Below, one piece after another: positions 1 through 9,332 of a stretch of DNA of 64,000 nt. Below the pieces are notes generated by a model. It saw only the letters and a program-made list of their open reading frames with translations. It did no database searches and was not told where the DNA came from. The position numbers and the translations under genes are program-made. This stretch comes from Cannabis sativa (lineage: Eukaryota > Streptophyta > Magnoliopsida > Rosales > Cannabaceae), in contig NC_083603.1 of the NCBI RefSeq assembly GCF_029168945.1, forward strand, positions 45,394,406 to 45,458,405, given 5' to 3'. The first letter of the stretch is position 1; every line of letters starts with the position of its first letter.

Positions 1-1
1 T

Positions 2-1333
2 GGAAACTATTCCCAAAACAATAATTATGGGCACAACCAACAGGGGTTCTACCAGCAGAGAAACCAGCCCCAACAAAACCAACAACAGCTGCAACAAAAA
101 CGTTCTAATGGAGGCTCCACTATCCAAGCTGATTTATTGCTCCAATTCATGATGGAAACTAGAGCCTCTATTAAAACTCTAGAAACTCAAATGGAACAAT
201 TGGATACTCAAGTGGAAAAACAAGCTCAAGGAAATTCGCCTAGCACTAATGATGCAAAAGGAAAAGAACAATGTAAAGCAATTTCCTTAAGGAGTGGAAA
301 GAAATATGATGGGCCTGAGATGATACAACCAGTGGATGAAGAGATTAAAGATCAAACAGCACCAACTCAAGCATCATCAGATAAGAAGATTACTGATAGT
401 CCAACACCACCACAACAGTCTCCACCAATCAGTATTGATCATCATGTGAAAATACCCTATCCTCAGAGACTCCGAAAGACCAATCTAGACAAGCAGTTCA
501 CAAAATTTCTAGAGGTCTTTAAAAGATTACACATCAACATTCCTTTTGCTGAAGCTTTGGAACAAATGCCCCGTTATGTGAAGTTCATGAAGGAGATTCT
601 GTCAAAGAAGAGAAAAATGGAGGACTATGAAATAGTGGCATTAACTGAGGAGTGTAGCGCCATTTTACAAAAGAAACTACCGCCCAAGCTTAAAGATCCG
701 GGTAGTTTCAATATTCCATGCTCTATAGGGGGTTCGGTGGAAACTAAAGCTCTTTGTGATTTGGGAGCAAGCATTAAGCTAATGCCCTTGTCTGTCTTTA
801 AAAGGCTAGGATTGGGAAAGGCAAAGCCCACAACAGTGACTTTACAACTGGCAGATCGTTCTTTGACTCATCCTCGTGGGATAATTGAAGATGTACTGGT
901 GAAGGTTGGTAAGTTTATCTTCCCTGCTGATTTCCTAATTCTTGATATGGAGGAAGATTCAACTATTCCCATTATTTTGGGAAGACCATTCTTAGCCACG
1001 AGTCGAGCATTAATAGATGTTCAAAAGGGAGAGTTGAAGTTGAGAGTGCAAGATGAAGAGGTCAATTTTAATGTTTTTGCCCCAACCGACATTCCTACCT
1101 GTTGCAAGATTGAGATGGTGAAGGGTTCTTTTGTTAAAGCTGATAAGAGGAGAGCAAAGCCTAAAGAGCGACTTCGAACGATTCGGCGTCGTTGGAAAAG
1201 ATTGATGTGTGGTAGTTCTGAATGTGAACTTACTCTTGTGCAAAACTCTGAAATTCGCAATATTGGAGGTCAATTTTCTTCATTCGGTACAAGGACCCTA
1301 TTGGATGCAAGAGGTGGACTTGATCCAATTTGA
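2..1333 (+). CDS. Ty3/gypsy gag-protease polyprotein, 5' partial, no pol
   Basis: The frame is already open at the left edge, so the protein starts outside the window. The visible part begins with an Asn/Gln-rich stretch, then a coiled-coil-like segment, a basic/proline linker, and a retropepsin-like domain. That domain has the motif DLGAS, the plant Athila/Tat variant of the D-S/T-G-A active site, followed by KLMPLSVFKRLGLG. The predicted role is capsid formation and polyprotein processing. After a basic C-terminal tail the frame stops, and no reverse transcriptase, RNase H or integrase follows before the LTR. Family assignment rests on the protease block and on the 3' end of the element. 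The coding lesion, if any, lies upstream or is the loss of pol itself. Confidence 0.8.
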   Translation, partial: GNYSQNNNYGHNQQGFYQQRNQPQQNQQQLQQKRSNGGSTIQADLLLQFMMETRASIKTLETQMEQLDTQVEKQAQGNSPSTNDAKGKEQCKAISLRSGKKYDGPEMIQPVDEEIKDQTAPTQASSDKKITDSPTPPQQSPPISIDHHVKIPYPQRLRKTNLDKQFTKFLEVFKRLHINIPFAEALEQMPRYVKFMKEILSKKRKMEDYEIVALTEECSAILQKKLPPKLKDPGSFNIPCSIGGSVETKALCDLGASIKLMPLSVFKRLGLGKAKPTTVTLQLADRSLTHPRGIIEDVLVKVGKFIFPADFLILDMEEDSTIPIILGRPFLATSRALIDVQKGELKLRVQDEEVNFNVFAPTDIPTCCKIEMVKGSFVKADKRRAKPKERLRTIRRRWKRLMCGSSECELTLVQNSEIRNIGGQFSSFGTRTLLDARGGLDPI

Positions 1334-2649
1334 AGCAGTATTAAGGCCAAACCCCTTCTGATGGGGGTTCAGGTAAGTCCTTCTCACCTTGAATATTATA
1401 TCACATTGGGGACAATGTGAATCTTTAGTTTGGGGGGAAGGATTTAAAAAAAATTTATTTTCTGCATTTTTTTTTTAATTTTCTGTTTTTAGTTAGGAAT
1501 GGGCAAAAAGCTAGAGGATAATTGTGTGCTGCTGTTTAATGTAATGTGCTCTAAAATTGCAAAATAACTGTGTGCTTAATTCTGTTAACTCTTTGGATTA
1601 GTTTGGATGCTTAGAAACGTGTGTAAGAATGCAATTTCACGATCTGTGAAATATGTTATAATTGTTTTACTATGGTTTGTGGTAAGATTGATTGGATAGC
1701 TTAGAACTTGCATGTGTTATTCTTTTGAGGCGAAATCCTTGACAACATTCAATAGGAATATGATTTAGGCATTTGTTGGATAGTTTGAGCCTTTCAAGCC
1801 TACCATGAAATGATTATCCTTAGTTAACCCTCTTGAGCCTAAACTTGTTTTGTTCTTCACCTGTTGAACCGAAATACATGTATCCACACTGTTAATTTTG
1901 TCCTCACTATTTTATCAATGACATCATAAGCTATACAATTAGTTTGGGGGAGCAAAATACATGGTGTTAGAGAAGATAGAAAAAAAAAACTTGTAAGATT
2001 GAGAAAAAATAGATATTTGGTAAGATCAATATCACTGAAAAAAAAAACAAAACAAAAAAAAAATAAATAAAAATAATGAAAAAGAAAAAAAAAAAAGAAG
2101 AAAAGAAACATGATTCTAGAAAAATAATAAAAATTCAGTGATGTTAAGAAAAGAAAGAAAATAATTTTTCTCAATCATGGTTAGTTGTGGGAACACTTTG
2201 GGAAATTTGAAATTAGAGTGAGCTTGTGGGTTATTTTTGTGCATGTGATATCTTTAGCCAAAATTGTTTTTCATTTTCCAAATATCTAAGCCATACTTTC
2301 TAAACCTCAAAAAGCCCTATTGATTCTGAAAGGATGTTGTCAACATTAGTGGAGAGAGGTAAGCTTGCAAGCATATGAGTTATCGGGTAGTGGAATGGCT
2401 GGAAAGAGTAAAACCATTATAACATTGTTTCGATTGTGAAGTCATCTTGTGTTTGTGCAGTATGTGACAAACTGAGCATCTAAATTAATTGTTAGAGTTG
2501 GTGGAATTGAAATTCTAGTTTGAGCAGTGGAAGAAAACAGAACATGAGGCAGTAATATTGTGATTATCTGATAGCGTAGTTAGTGGATTAGTAGTTAGTA
2601 GTATTTATCTTACTCGAGGGCGAGTAAGAATCTAGTTTGGGGGAATTTG
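1334..2649 (+). other. Non-coding 3' internal region of the gag-pro element
   Basis: No coding sequence is seen. The stretch contains long A-rich runs (about 1975-2165) and three near-identical polypurine-like motifs TAGTTTGGGGG, at about 1427, 1940 and 2633. Only the last abuts the LTR. Reverse-strand ORFs here are low-complexity products of the A-rich runs. Confidence 0.6.
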
Positions 2650-3840
2650 TTAGGCTAAAATTAGTCTAAGTTTCGGTTAGTTTTCACTCTTTGTTTCTAG
2701 TTTTAGGACTATTTTACGCTTGATTCTTTTGTTTCAGGTCCCTAGGTGTTTAAAGAAAGTATTTACAAGAATTGAGGACAAGTGGTGAAAGAATTGAGAA
2801 GAAAAACCAAAAAAATATGTTGCTGCCAAATCCCGTCGCGACGGGACAATATCCCCGTCGCGACGGGGATTGGCAGAGAGAAGTTCGAGACAAAGTTGCT
2901 TAACCCCGTCGCGACGGGGGCATTGCCAGTCGCGACGGGGACCCCAGTGACGGGATTTTTTGGGCAGTTTCGTAATTTCACGAATTTTAAAGATGAGACT
3001 TGGTTTAAATAGAGAGAGTTCGTGAAAATTAGGGGGGATTCAGAATTGGAGCCCTAGAAACAAAGGAGGAGGCTAGAATAGTGGCTTGCGGCGACCCGGA
3101 TCAATTGCTTCAACTAGTTCTTTCTCTTCTCTTTAATTTTTCTATGCTATTTTCTGTTTCAATGTTAATTATGGATTTGATTATGGATGTTTTGAACTAA
3201 ACTTCTATTTAGGAAGAATGATGAATGTTGTTTAAGTTTTCCCTAGTTAATGAATAATTGTCATTCCTCCATCTTGATTGTGAACGCTATTCATATTTGT
3301 GTTTAATTTCCATGTGCAAGATTGATCACCTTTTACATGTTTTATGATCTCAATTCAAAATATGAAAAGTGAGAATTGAGAATGCTAAAATTGGATAGTC
3401 TAGGTTTTGATGTGAAATGAAAGTATTTACATAGCCTTTGTGACATTTAGATTATTGCTTAATGCTGATTTCATGTTAGTTTAATTAAGAGATTAATTAG
3501 AGAGCATGAAATTTAGTTACTAGAAGATCTGAAAAGAGCTAGGTTAATTTATAATATGTCATTCACTTCAAGAGAAGGATAGCAATTAGACATTAACATT
3601 GGTAACTTAACAACAGGATTCGTCTCCCTAATCTCTCATCTTGATTAATATTCACTTGTTTCTTTAAGTTTCTTGAATTTCTTTCTTCTTTTTTCAATCA
3701 TAAATACTTTTGATTTGCCAAATAGAATTATAAGTATAGTTTAGTAGTAATTAATCCAATTCCCTGTGGTTCGACCTCACTTGCGTGAGTATACTACTTG
3801 ATTGCGTGCACTTGCGTAGTAATTAATAATTTTCGCAACA
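2650..3840 (+). repeat. 3' LTR of the gag-pro gypsy element
   Basis: The LTR begins TGTTAGG right after the purine tract and ends TTTCGCAACA, giving TGTT...AACA inverted termini over 1191 bp. It contains a cluster of GC-rich palindromes of the CCCGTCGCGACGGG type (2831-2955) in otherwise AT-rich sequence. The terminal block with GTGCACTTGCGTAGTAATTA is typical of plant Tat/Athila LTR ends. Confidence 0.75.
2831..2955. repeat. Cluster of GC-rich CCCGTCGCGACGGG palindromes
   Basis: Three complete palindromes centred on TCGCGA lie at 2831-2846, 2851-2870 (20 bp, perfect) and 2904-2919. Two partial copies follow at about 2929-2941 and 2942-2955. They sit inside the LTR. The arrangement could fold into hairpins or bind dimeric proteins; function is unknown. 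Confidence 0.8.
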
Positions 3841-4295
3841 AGGCTTTTGTTGTGTTTGCCTGTATGGGTGATAAATGGGTTAATCGTAAAGATTGTTTAA
3901 TTTTTTTGGTTTAATTATTGGGTTTATTTTTTGAAATTTGAATGAAGCAGTGTAAAAAATTTTCAAAAATTGTAGTTTGTTAGAGAGATATGTAAGTTAA
4001 TCGTAAATATTATTTAATTTTATAGGTTTAATTATTGAGTTTATTTTTTGAAATTTGAATGAGGCTGTGTAAAAAAATTTCAAAAATTGTAGGATTTGTT
4101 AGAGAGATATGTGGGTAAGATATTTTTTTTAATTTTAAAAAAGATTGTTTAATTTTTTGGTTTAATTATTGAGTTTATTTATTTGTTAACGTTTAACGTT
4201 AACAGTCTGTTAAGTGCTAAATAAAAAGAAAATCGTTAAACTAAGAATCGTTAAACCAAGAATTGCCGTTAAGTAGGCACTTTTAATATATAAAG
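3841..4295 (-). mobile_element. Helitron 5' part, minus strand, cut by the gypsy insertion
   Basis: Read on the minus strand, the right edge begins TCTTTATATATTAAAAGTGC followed by an ACGGCA...TTCTTGGTTTAAC block, the 5' terminus shared by other Helitrons in this window. The left part is missing because the LTR element ends at 3840. The interior contains about 2.5 copies of a roughly 120-bp tandem repeat (about 3880-4180). No coding sequence is seen. Confidence 0.65.
3880..4180. repeat. Approximately 120-bp tandem repeat, about 2.5 copies
   Basis: Each unit contains GATTGTTTAATTTTTTGGTT, a GTTTATTTTTTGAAATTTG block and GTTAGAGAGATATGT. Units start near 3880 and 3996, with a partial unit near 4131. 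The repeat lies inside the truncated minus-strand Helitron. Confidence 0.6.
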
Positions 4296-4306
4296 ATATA
4301 TATATA

Positions 4307-4978
4307 TCTTTATATATTAAAAGTGTCTATCTAACGGCATTTCTTGGTTTAACAGAATATACTTAAAAATAAAAGAATATTCTGTTAAATTTAACGATTA
4401 GGTTTGATCTCCCGTTACCAAATAAACCCAATAATTAAACCCAAAAAATTAAACAATCTTTTAAATATTAATAATCTCTTTTTAAATTTAAAAAATCATC
4501 TTAGCCACATATCTCTCTAACAAACCTATCTTGGGAGAATATTAATAATTTTTTTTTTTAAAAAAAGAAAAATATAGATATTTACCTTATATGTTTGTGA
4601 TTATTTTTAGTTTTATTTTTAATTTTACCACCAAGAGGAGAAGGTTGAAAAATATTAGAATATGAAAATATTATTGGTGCTTATTAGTAATTTACAAAGA
4701 ATATGAAAGTCTATAAATATATAGTTGTGTAGCTATTATTAGATATGAAATGAGATAATAGAACTTTTTTCAATTAGAAGATTAATGTACATTTTACTAT
4801 TAATAACATATATTATTTTAACACAATTATGTTTTACTTACTAAATATACTGACACATATTTTATTTTTTTTTTAAAACAAATCGTTTAAATAATTATAC
4901 TATTTTAATTATTAATTAAAATAAAAAACTAAAATATTAAATAAAACTAATAGTACGTGGCTTGACACGATCACCTAG
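4307..4978 (+). mobile_element. Non-autonomous Helitron, 672 bp
   Basis: It starts TCTTTATATATTAAAAGTG and ends with a degenerate hairpin (ACGTGGCTTGACACG) followed by ATCACCTAG. It therefore has the Helitron hallmarks: 5' TC, a 3' hairpin about 10 bp before CTAG, no TIRs, and insertion between A and T in a TA run. It is AT-rich and non-coding. Its 5' end faces that of the minus-strand Helitron 11 bp to the left, and its 3' end is 4 bp from the next Helitron. Confidence 0.8.
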
Positions 4979-4982
4979 TATA

Positions 4983-5720
4983 TCTTTATATATTAAAAGT
5001 GCCTATCTAACGGCATTTCTTGGTTTAACATTCTTGGTTTAACAGAATATACTTAAAAATAAAATAATATTCTGTTAAATTTAACGATTAGGTTTGATCT
5101 CCAGTTAAAAAATAAACCCAATAATTAAACCCAAAAAATTAAACAATCTTTTAAATAAACAATCTTTTAAATATTAATAATCTCTTTTTAAATTAAAAAA
5201 ATCATCTTAGCCACATATCTCTCTAACAAACCTATCTTGGGAGAATATTAATAATTTTTTTATTTATTTTTTAAAAAAGAAAAATATAGATAAAATATTT
5301 AGAAAAGATAATATAAAAGAAGATGGATTGTGTTGGCTTAGAGATTTTTGGGCTTGGGCTTAAAAAAATAATAAAAAAAAAAAGATAAAATGGGCTGTAA
5401 TTAGTATTTACCTTATATGTTTGTGCTTATTTTTAGTTTTATTTTTAATTTAGAAGGTTGAAAAATATTAGAATATTAAAATATTATTGGTGCTTATTAG
5501 TAATTTGCAAAGAATGTGAAAGTCTATAAATATATAGTTGTGTAGCTATTATTAGATATGAAATGAGATAATAGAACTTACTAAATATACTGACACATAT
5601 TTTATTTTTATAAAACAAATCGTTCAAATAATTATACTATTTTAATTATTAATTCAAATAAAAAACTAAAATATTAAATAAAACTAACACTACGTGGCTT
5701 GGCACGTAACAATCACCTAG
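4983..5720 (+). mobile_element. Non-autonomous Helitron, 738 bp, tandem to the previous one
   Basis: The 5' terminus TCTTTATATATTAAAAGTGC and the 3' terminus ACGTGGCTTGGCACGT, then AACAATCACCTAG, form a clean stem. It belongs to the same family as 4307-4978 and 38851-39670, differing by internal indels. It carries no coding sequence. The TA spacer on the left and the TA run on the right fit Helitron A/T target preference. Confidence 0.85.
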
Positions 5721-5737
5721 TATATATATATATATAT

Positions 5738-5930
5738 GGAAGAGGTTTCAATGGTTACATTTTTATTGTAACCATCATGGTTACATTTTTTTAAGCCATT
5801 GGATTACTATTAAATAGTTGTGATTAATTTAAAAATTAAATAAAAATAAATAATAAATAACTTGTAACCTGAAAGTAACCTAATCATTTATTTGCTTATA
5901 AAACTTTAATTAAGATTAATTATATTTTAA

Positions 5931-5961
<31 letters not shown>

Positions 5962-6684
5962 TTTACAATTTATTACTATATAAGGATCTTTTAGCAATTT
6001 ATTTTTTTAATACTTAAATTATTTAAAATTTTATAGCAAAAACTTTTTATAATTTAAAACTATACACATATAATTTCATAATTTAAATTTTATTATACTT
6101 GTATAATCTTAATTTTAAATTATTACACTTAATTATTTAATTTTTTTATTTAAATATTTAAAAAGTAAAAAATGAAATAAGTTGAAGGATTTTTTAGAAA
6201 AATTATGGCTGCACTTGTTATCGATTGATTAGGTTGAGGCCTCATACTTAGTTCATATAATTGTAACAAAATAATTAAATATCATTAAAAATAACTAATT
6301 ATTTGAAAATTTATTATAAGAAAAGAATTTTAATTTGTGTCAAAAGAAGTTTAATTTTTGTAAAAAAATAAATTTTATTGTAAATATTATAATTAAATGG
6401 CTTAATTATTAAAATAATTCAAGTAACGATTTAAATATAAATATTAATTGCTAAAAGAGGTCTTGTTAAATATTTAATTAATTATTTTAAAAAAAATAGT
6501 TAATTATAATTAAATAATTCTAAAAAAGGAATGTCTATTTAATTAATTATTTTAAGAAAATAGTTAATTATAATTAATTAAATCTAAAAAAAGAAAGTTT
6601 ACATATTAGTAACCTGCTATTACATGTTAAAGAAAAATGTAACCATATGGTTACAATAAAAATGTAACCATTGAATAGTCACCC
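5738..6684. mobile_element. TIR DNA element (MITE-like), about 950 bp
   Basis: The left end contains TTTCAATGGTTACATTTTTA followed by TTGTAACCAT. The right end carries the inverse of the same roughly 45-bp block. Each arm is itself a small hairpin (ATGGTTACA...TGTAACCAT). Both flanks are (TA)n, so the target duplication cannot be read. The interior is AT-rich with no ORF. MULE-like is possible, but the superfamily is not settled. Confidence 0.65.
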
Positions 6685-6942
6685 ATATATATACTAGTAA
6701 AAATCTACGTGCGAGACACGTATATTAAATTTTATGCTAGGTATTTTTTATTTTATTTAAATAATATAATTTATAATTTTGACAATTAAAAGTAAATAAT
6801 GAATACAATAATATATAATGATCCCAATACACTAAGATATCTTGAGTATCTCTTGTATGCACTCTCTTTTGACAATTGAAGTACTGTTGTTGAAGATGAT
6901 GAAATTGAGTCCATTCTTGAATCATACATATAAACTTAAAAG

Positions 6943-7284
6943 TCCTCCTTGAAGACAGAGAACAATACGCCAAGGCTTAGATGGATTCTCAACTCTCTAA
7001 GGACTCTTGTAAAGCCACCAAAACATGTGGGCTTCTGAGAAAATTTTAACAAATGAAATTCAATTCTAAACAAATTAAAAATAAAAATTCAATCTTTTTT
7101 CTTACCCAAAAAAGAAAATGAAGAAAAGTTTACAGCTTTGGAAGAATAGCTTATTGGGTCTGACTTCAACGTAACCCCAATCCTCAGACCCATCTTGGGT
7201 TCTCTTTGGAATTTTTCTTCCTCCATGAATGAGTGGAACAAAGCAGAGACTAAACATTACTATATAGACTAAGAATTTCTCCAT
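6943..7284 (-). pseudogene. Serine carboxypeptidase-like (SCPL51-type) gene fragment captured by Helitron
   Basis: Exon 1 (7284 down to about 7155) encodes a start Met, a hydrophobic signal peptide and the block DGSEDWGYVEVRP. Exon 2 (7034 down to about 6943) encodes AHMFWWLYKSP, then RVENPSKPW and a LQGG remnant. These are the mature N-terminal blocks of plant serine carboxypeptidase-like 51 proteins. The exon 1 donor reads ATAAGC instead of GTAAGC, and exon 2 has an in-frame TAG after KSP. The catalytic domain is absent. This is a broken two-exon piece in the sense orientation of the minus-strand Helitron, not a working peptidase gene. Confidence 0.7.
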
Positions 7285-7359
7285 TTTCGACCAAAAAAAA
7301 AAGATGAGAAAACCAGAGAATAAGAGAACCACTTATGAACCTCTCTAATGACCAATATA

Positions 7360-9330
7360 TCTATTCTATATAAAGTGTGCCTATATAACTAAAATTCTTG
7401 GTTTTTGAGAAATTTATGGGTGAGTTTTAATTTTTATTTAATAAAATAATTAAATATTATTTATATATAATAAAATAATAATAAAACAAATCTCATTAAT
7501 ATTTGAACTGATATTTGGGTGACTTTTAATTTTTATTTAATAAAATAATAAAATATTATTTATATATAATAAAATAATAATAAAACAAATTCCATTAATA
7601 TTTGAACTGATATTTGATGCTAAATATTCGAGAATCACAACACATTTAAAAAAAAAAACAACCCGGGATTTGATACTCTGAGACTCTCAATTAAAAAAAA
7701 AAAGTAATATGCTCATCAAATTTGTATTTATTTTTAAACATGGTGAAAAAATGAATTATCTTTCATATTATTCAACAGAGTAAAACAAGTTTTATATTGG
7801 TTTACTATTCAACAACTTTGTCAAGAATTCTTGTAAGTTGTAACCACAAAATTGCCAGGTCAAACCAACACTTTCATTGCAATATTCACAGACTAACTAC
7901 AAAATTATTTCATAGCATTTACAGAACCGCACACCCCTAATCATCTTTAATATGGACGTATCAGAAGCCAGATCATTAACCTAAATTGGTTAGTTCTATT
8001 ATGTTTTGGAACAAATCGTCTATAATATAAAAAACCCATCATACTTGTATCTTGAAACATTCTTCAGGAACCAAGATTTTAAAACACAATTGTTACCTCC
8101 TTAAGGTCAACCCACTCCCAAGTCTCATTTGTTGTATTTATATCATAGACCAAAGCATGTCGACCCTGTAAATAATAAGAAAATCAAACGTGGTTTAAAT
8201 CTCAAGGCAATAGAGCCTTTTCCGTTAAATCTCAAAGATACATAAATATACAAGATAAAAAAGCCAATCTAAGAAGTGGGTGCCACGTTAAAGCTAAGGA
8301 AACATTAAGCAACTGTTAGGCTTGTTTTACAATTTATGGTGTTTTAAAAGAACATATCGAAACAGTATCACATAAAAAAAACCTCCACATCATTTAATTT
8401 TTTTAAGGTAGTGTTCAACTAGGAGATCTAACGAGTTTCGCCCCTTCGCTAATGGTTTCTAAGAGTTCAAATTCCAGTACTGTATAAATCTTCAATTTGT
8501 TTTATTTCTTATATTAAATGAAATTTTGCTACTTTTTTTTTTTTAATTTACAATTTTATTGCTTATATATTATTAGGGACATTCATGGAAATTAGGATTT
8601 CTTTGAAATATACAATTAATGAGCATTACTTTTTGATCATAGTGTGTTTTCCATGACTGAAAACCTCAATAATCTCTATCATTTGATATCAAATAAAATA
8701 AAATTATCATGATGTATACATTATGGTTATTTAATGAGTAATTAGTGTGTTGAAATTGTCAAGCTGATATTTAGAATTGTTTATAATTGAATTGTTTCTT
8801 TGTCAAAATTAATATTAAGTATATTTATATGTTTATAAGTTTATCTATTTTCTCTTATGCTCATATAGCAATAGAATCATACTCATATAGACATGTTATT
8901 TTTATTTTGTAATTTAGATCTTCTTAGTCATTATTTAGTTCACTTAAACCTTTTCCGATTATGCTAACTGAAGTTTTGTTTCTTTTAGGTACTTCATTAC
9001 AAAGATCTGTATTACATGTATTGTTTATTTTTGACTATGAGGATGTGGATTTCTTTATTGGGAAACATATAATGTGACAAATTATTGTTCATATATTTAA
9101 TAATTCTTTTTGATTAATGAGATTCATATATATAAATGTGTATATCGAATTCTTTATTCAAATAATTATTTTTGATTTTTACGTGATTATTTATTGTTCT
9201 TTATTCAAATAATCTCACCTAATAACTAATAATATTTTTTCTTTAATTTTTTATTGTATCACTTTCAAATGACATAGAAAAAAACTAGCATAAAATTTAA
9301 TATACGTGCCTCGCACGTAGTTTTTGCTAG
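7360..9330 (+). mobile_element. Helitron carrying an EMSY-LIKE exon, 1971 bp
   Basis: It starts TCTATTCTATATAAAGTG and ends ATACGTGCCTCGCACGT plus AGTTTTTGCTAG, a perfect hairpin before CTAG. It is inserted between A and TA. It is nested inside the larger minus-strand Helitron of the same family. The interior has a direct repeat of about 130 bp near the 5' end (about 7420-7620) and a captured host exon at 8097-8165 on the opposite strand. No helicase or Rep is present, so it is non-autonomous. Confidence 0.8.
8097..8165 (-). pseudogene. Captured EMSY-LIKE (EML) internal exon
   Basis: On the minus strand a consensus acceptor (TTTACAG) precedes exactly 23 codons, beginning [10 protein letters not shown] and ending TWEWVDLKE, followed by a GTAACA donor. 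This peptide matches the Agenet/Tudor-like block of plant EMSY-LIKE chromatin proteins (recalled family pattern). The exon is intact with flanking intron sequence, but no neighbouring EML exon is seen. It is therefore a single exon captured by the Helitron. It could act as a cryptic exon if transcribed leftward. Confidence 0.75.
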
Positions 9331-9332
9331 TA

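Larger units (their letters stand above)
1..3840 (+). mobile_element. Gypsy (Tat/Athila-like) element with gag-pro only, 3' part
   Basis: This is the right-hand part of an LTR retrotransposon: gag-protease ORF, about 1.3 kb of non-coding DNA, a polypurine tract, then a 3' LTR. The block TTACTCGAGGGCGAGTAAG followed by CTAGTTTGGGGG just before the LTR is characteristic of plant Tat/Athila 3' ends. Pol domains are absent, so the copy is either a deletion derivative or a member of a non-autonomous gag-only class. Sequence to the right (3841 onward) belongs to a Helitron, so the element appears to have landed in that Helitron. The 5' LTR and the target duplication are outside the window. Confidence 0.75.

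Noticed and set aside
2831..2955. CRISPR-like spaced repeats
   Set aside because: Irregular spacing, too few units, eukaryotic LTR context.
2763..3012. Overlapping ORFs containing PVATG repeats
   Set aside because: Translation of the TCGCGA palindromes in the gypsy LTR; not conserved protein.
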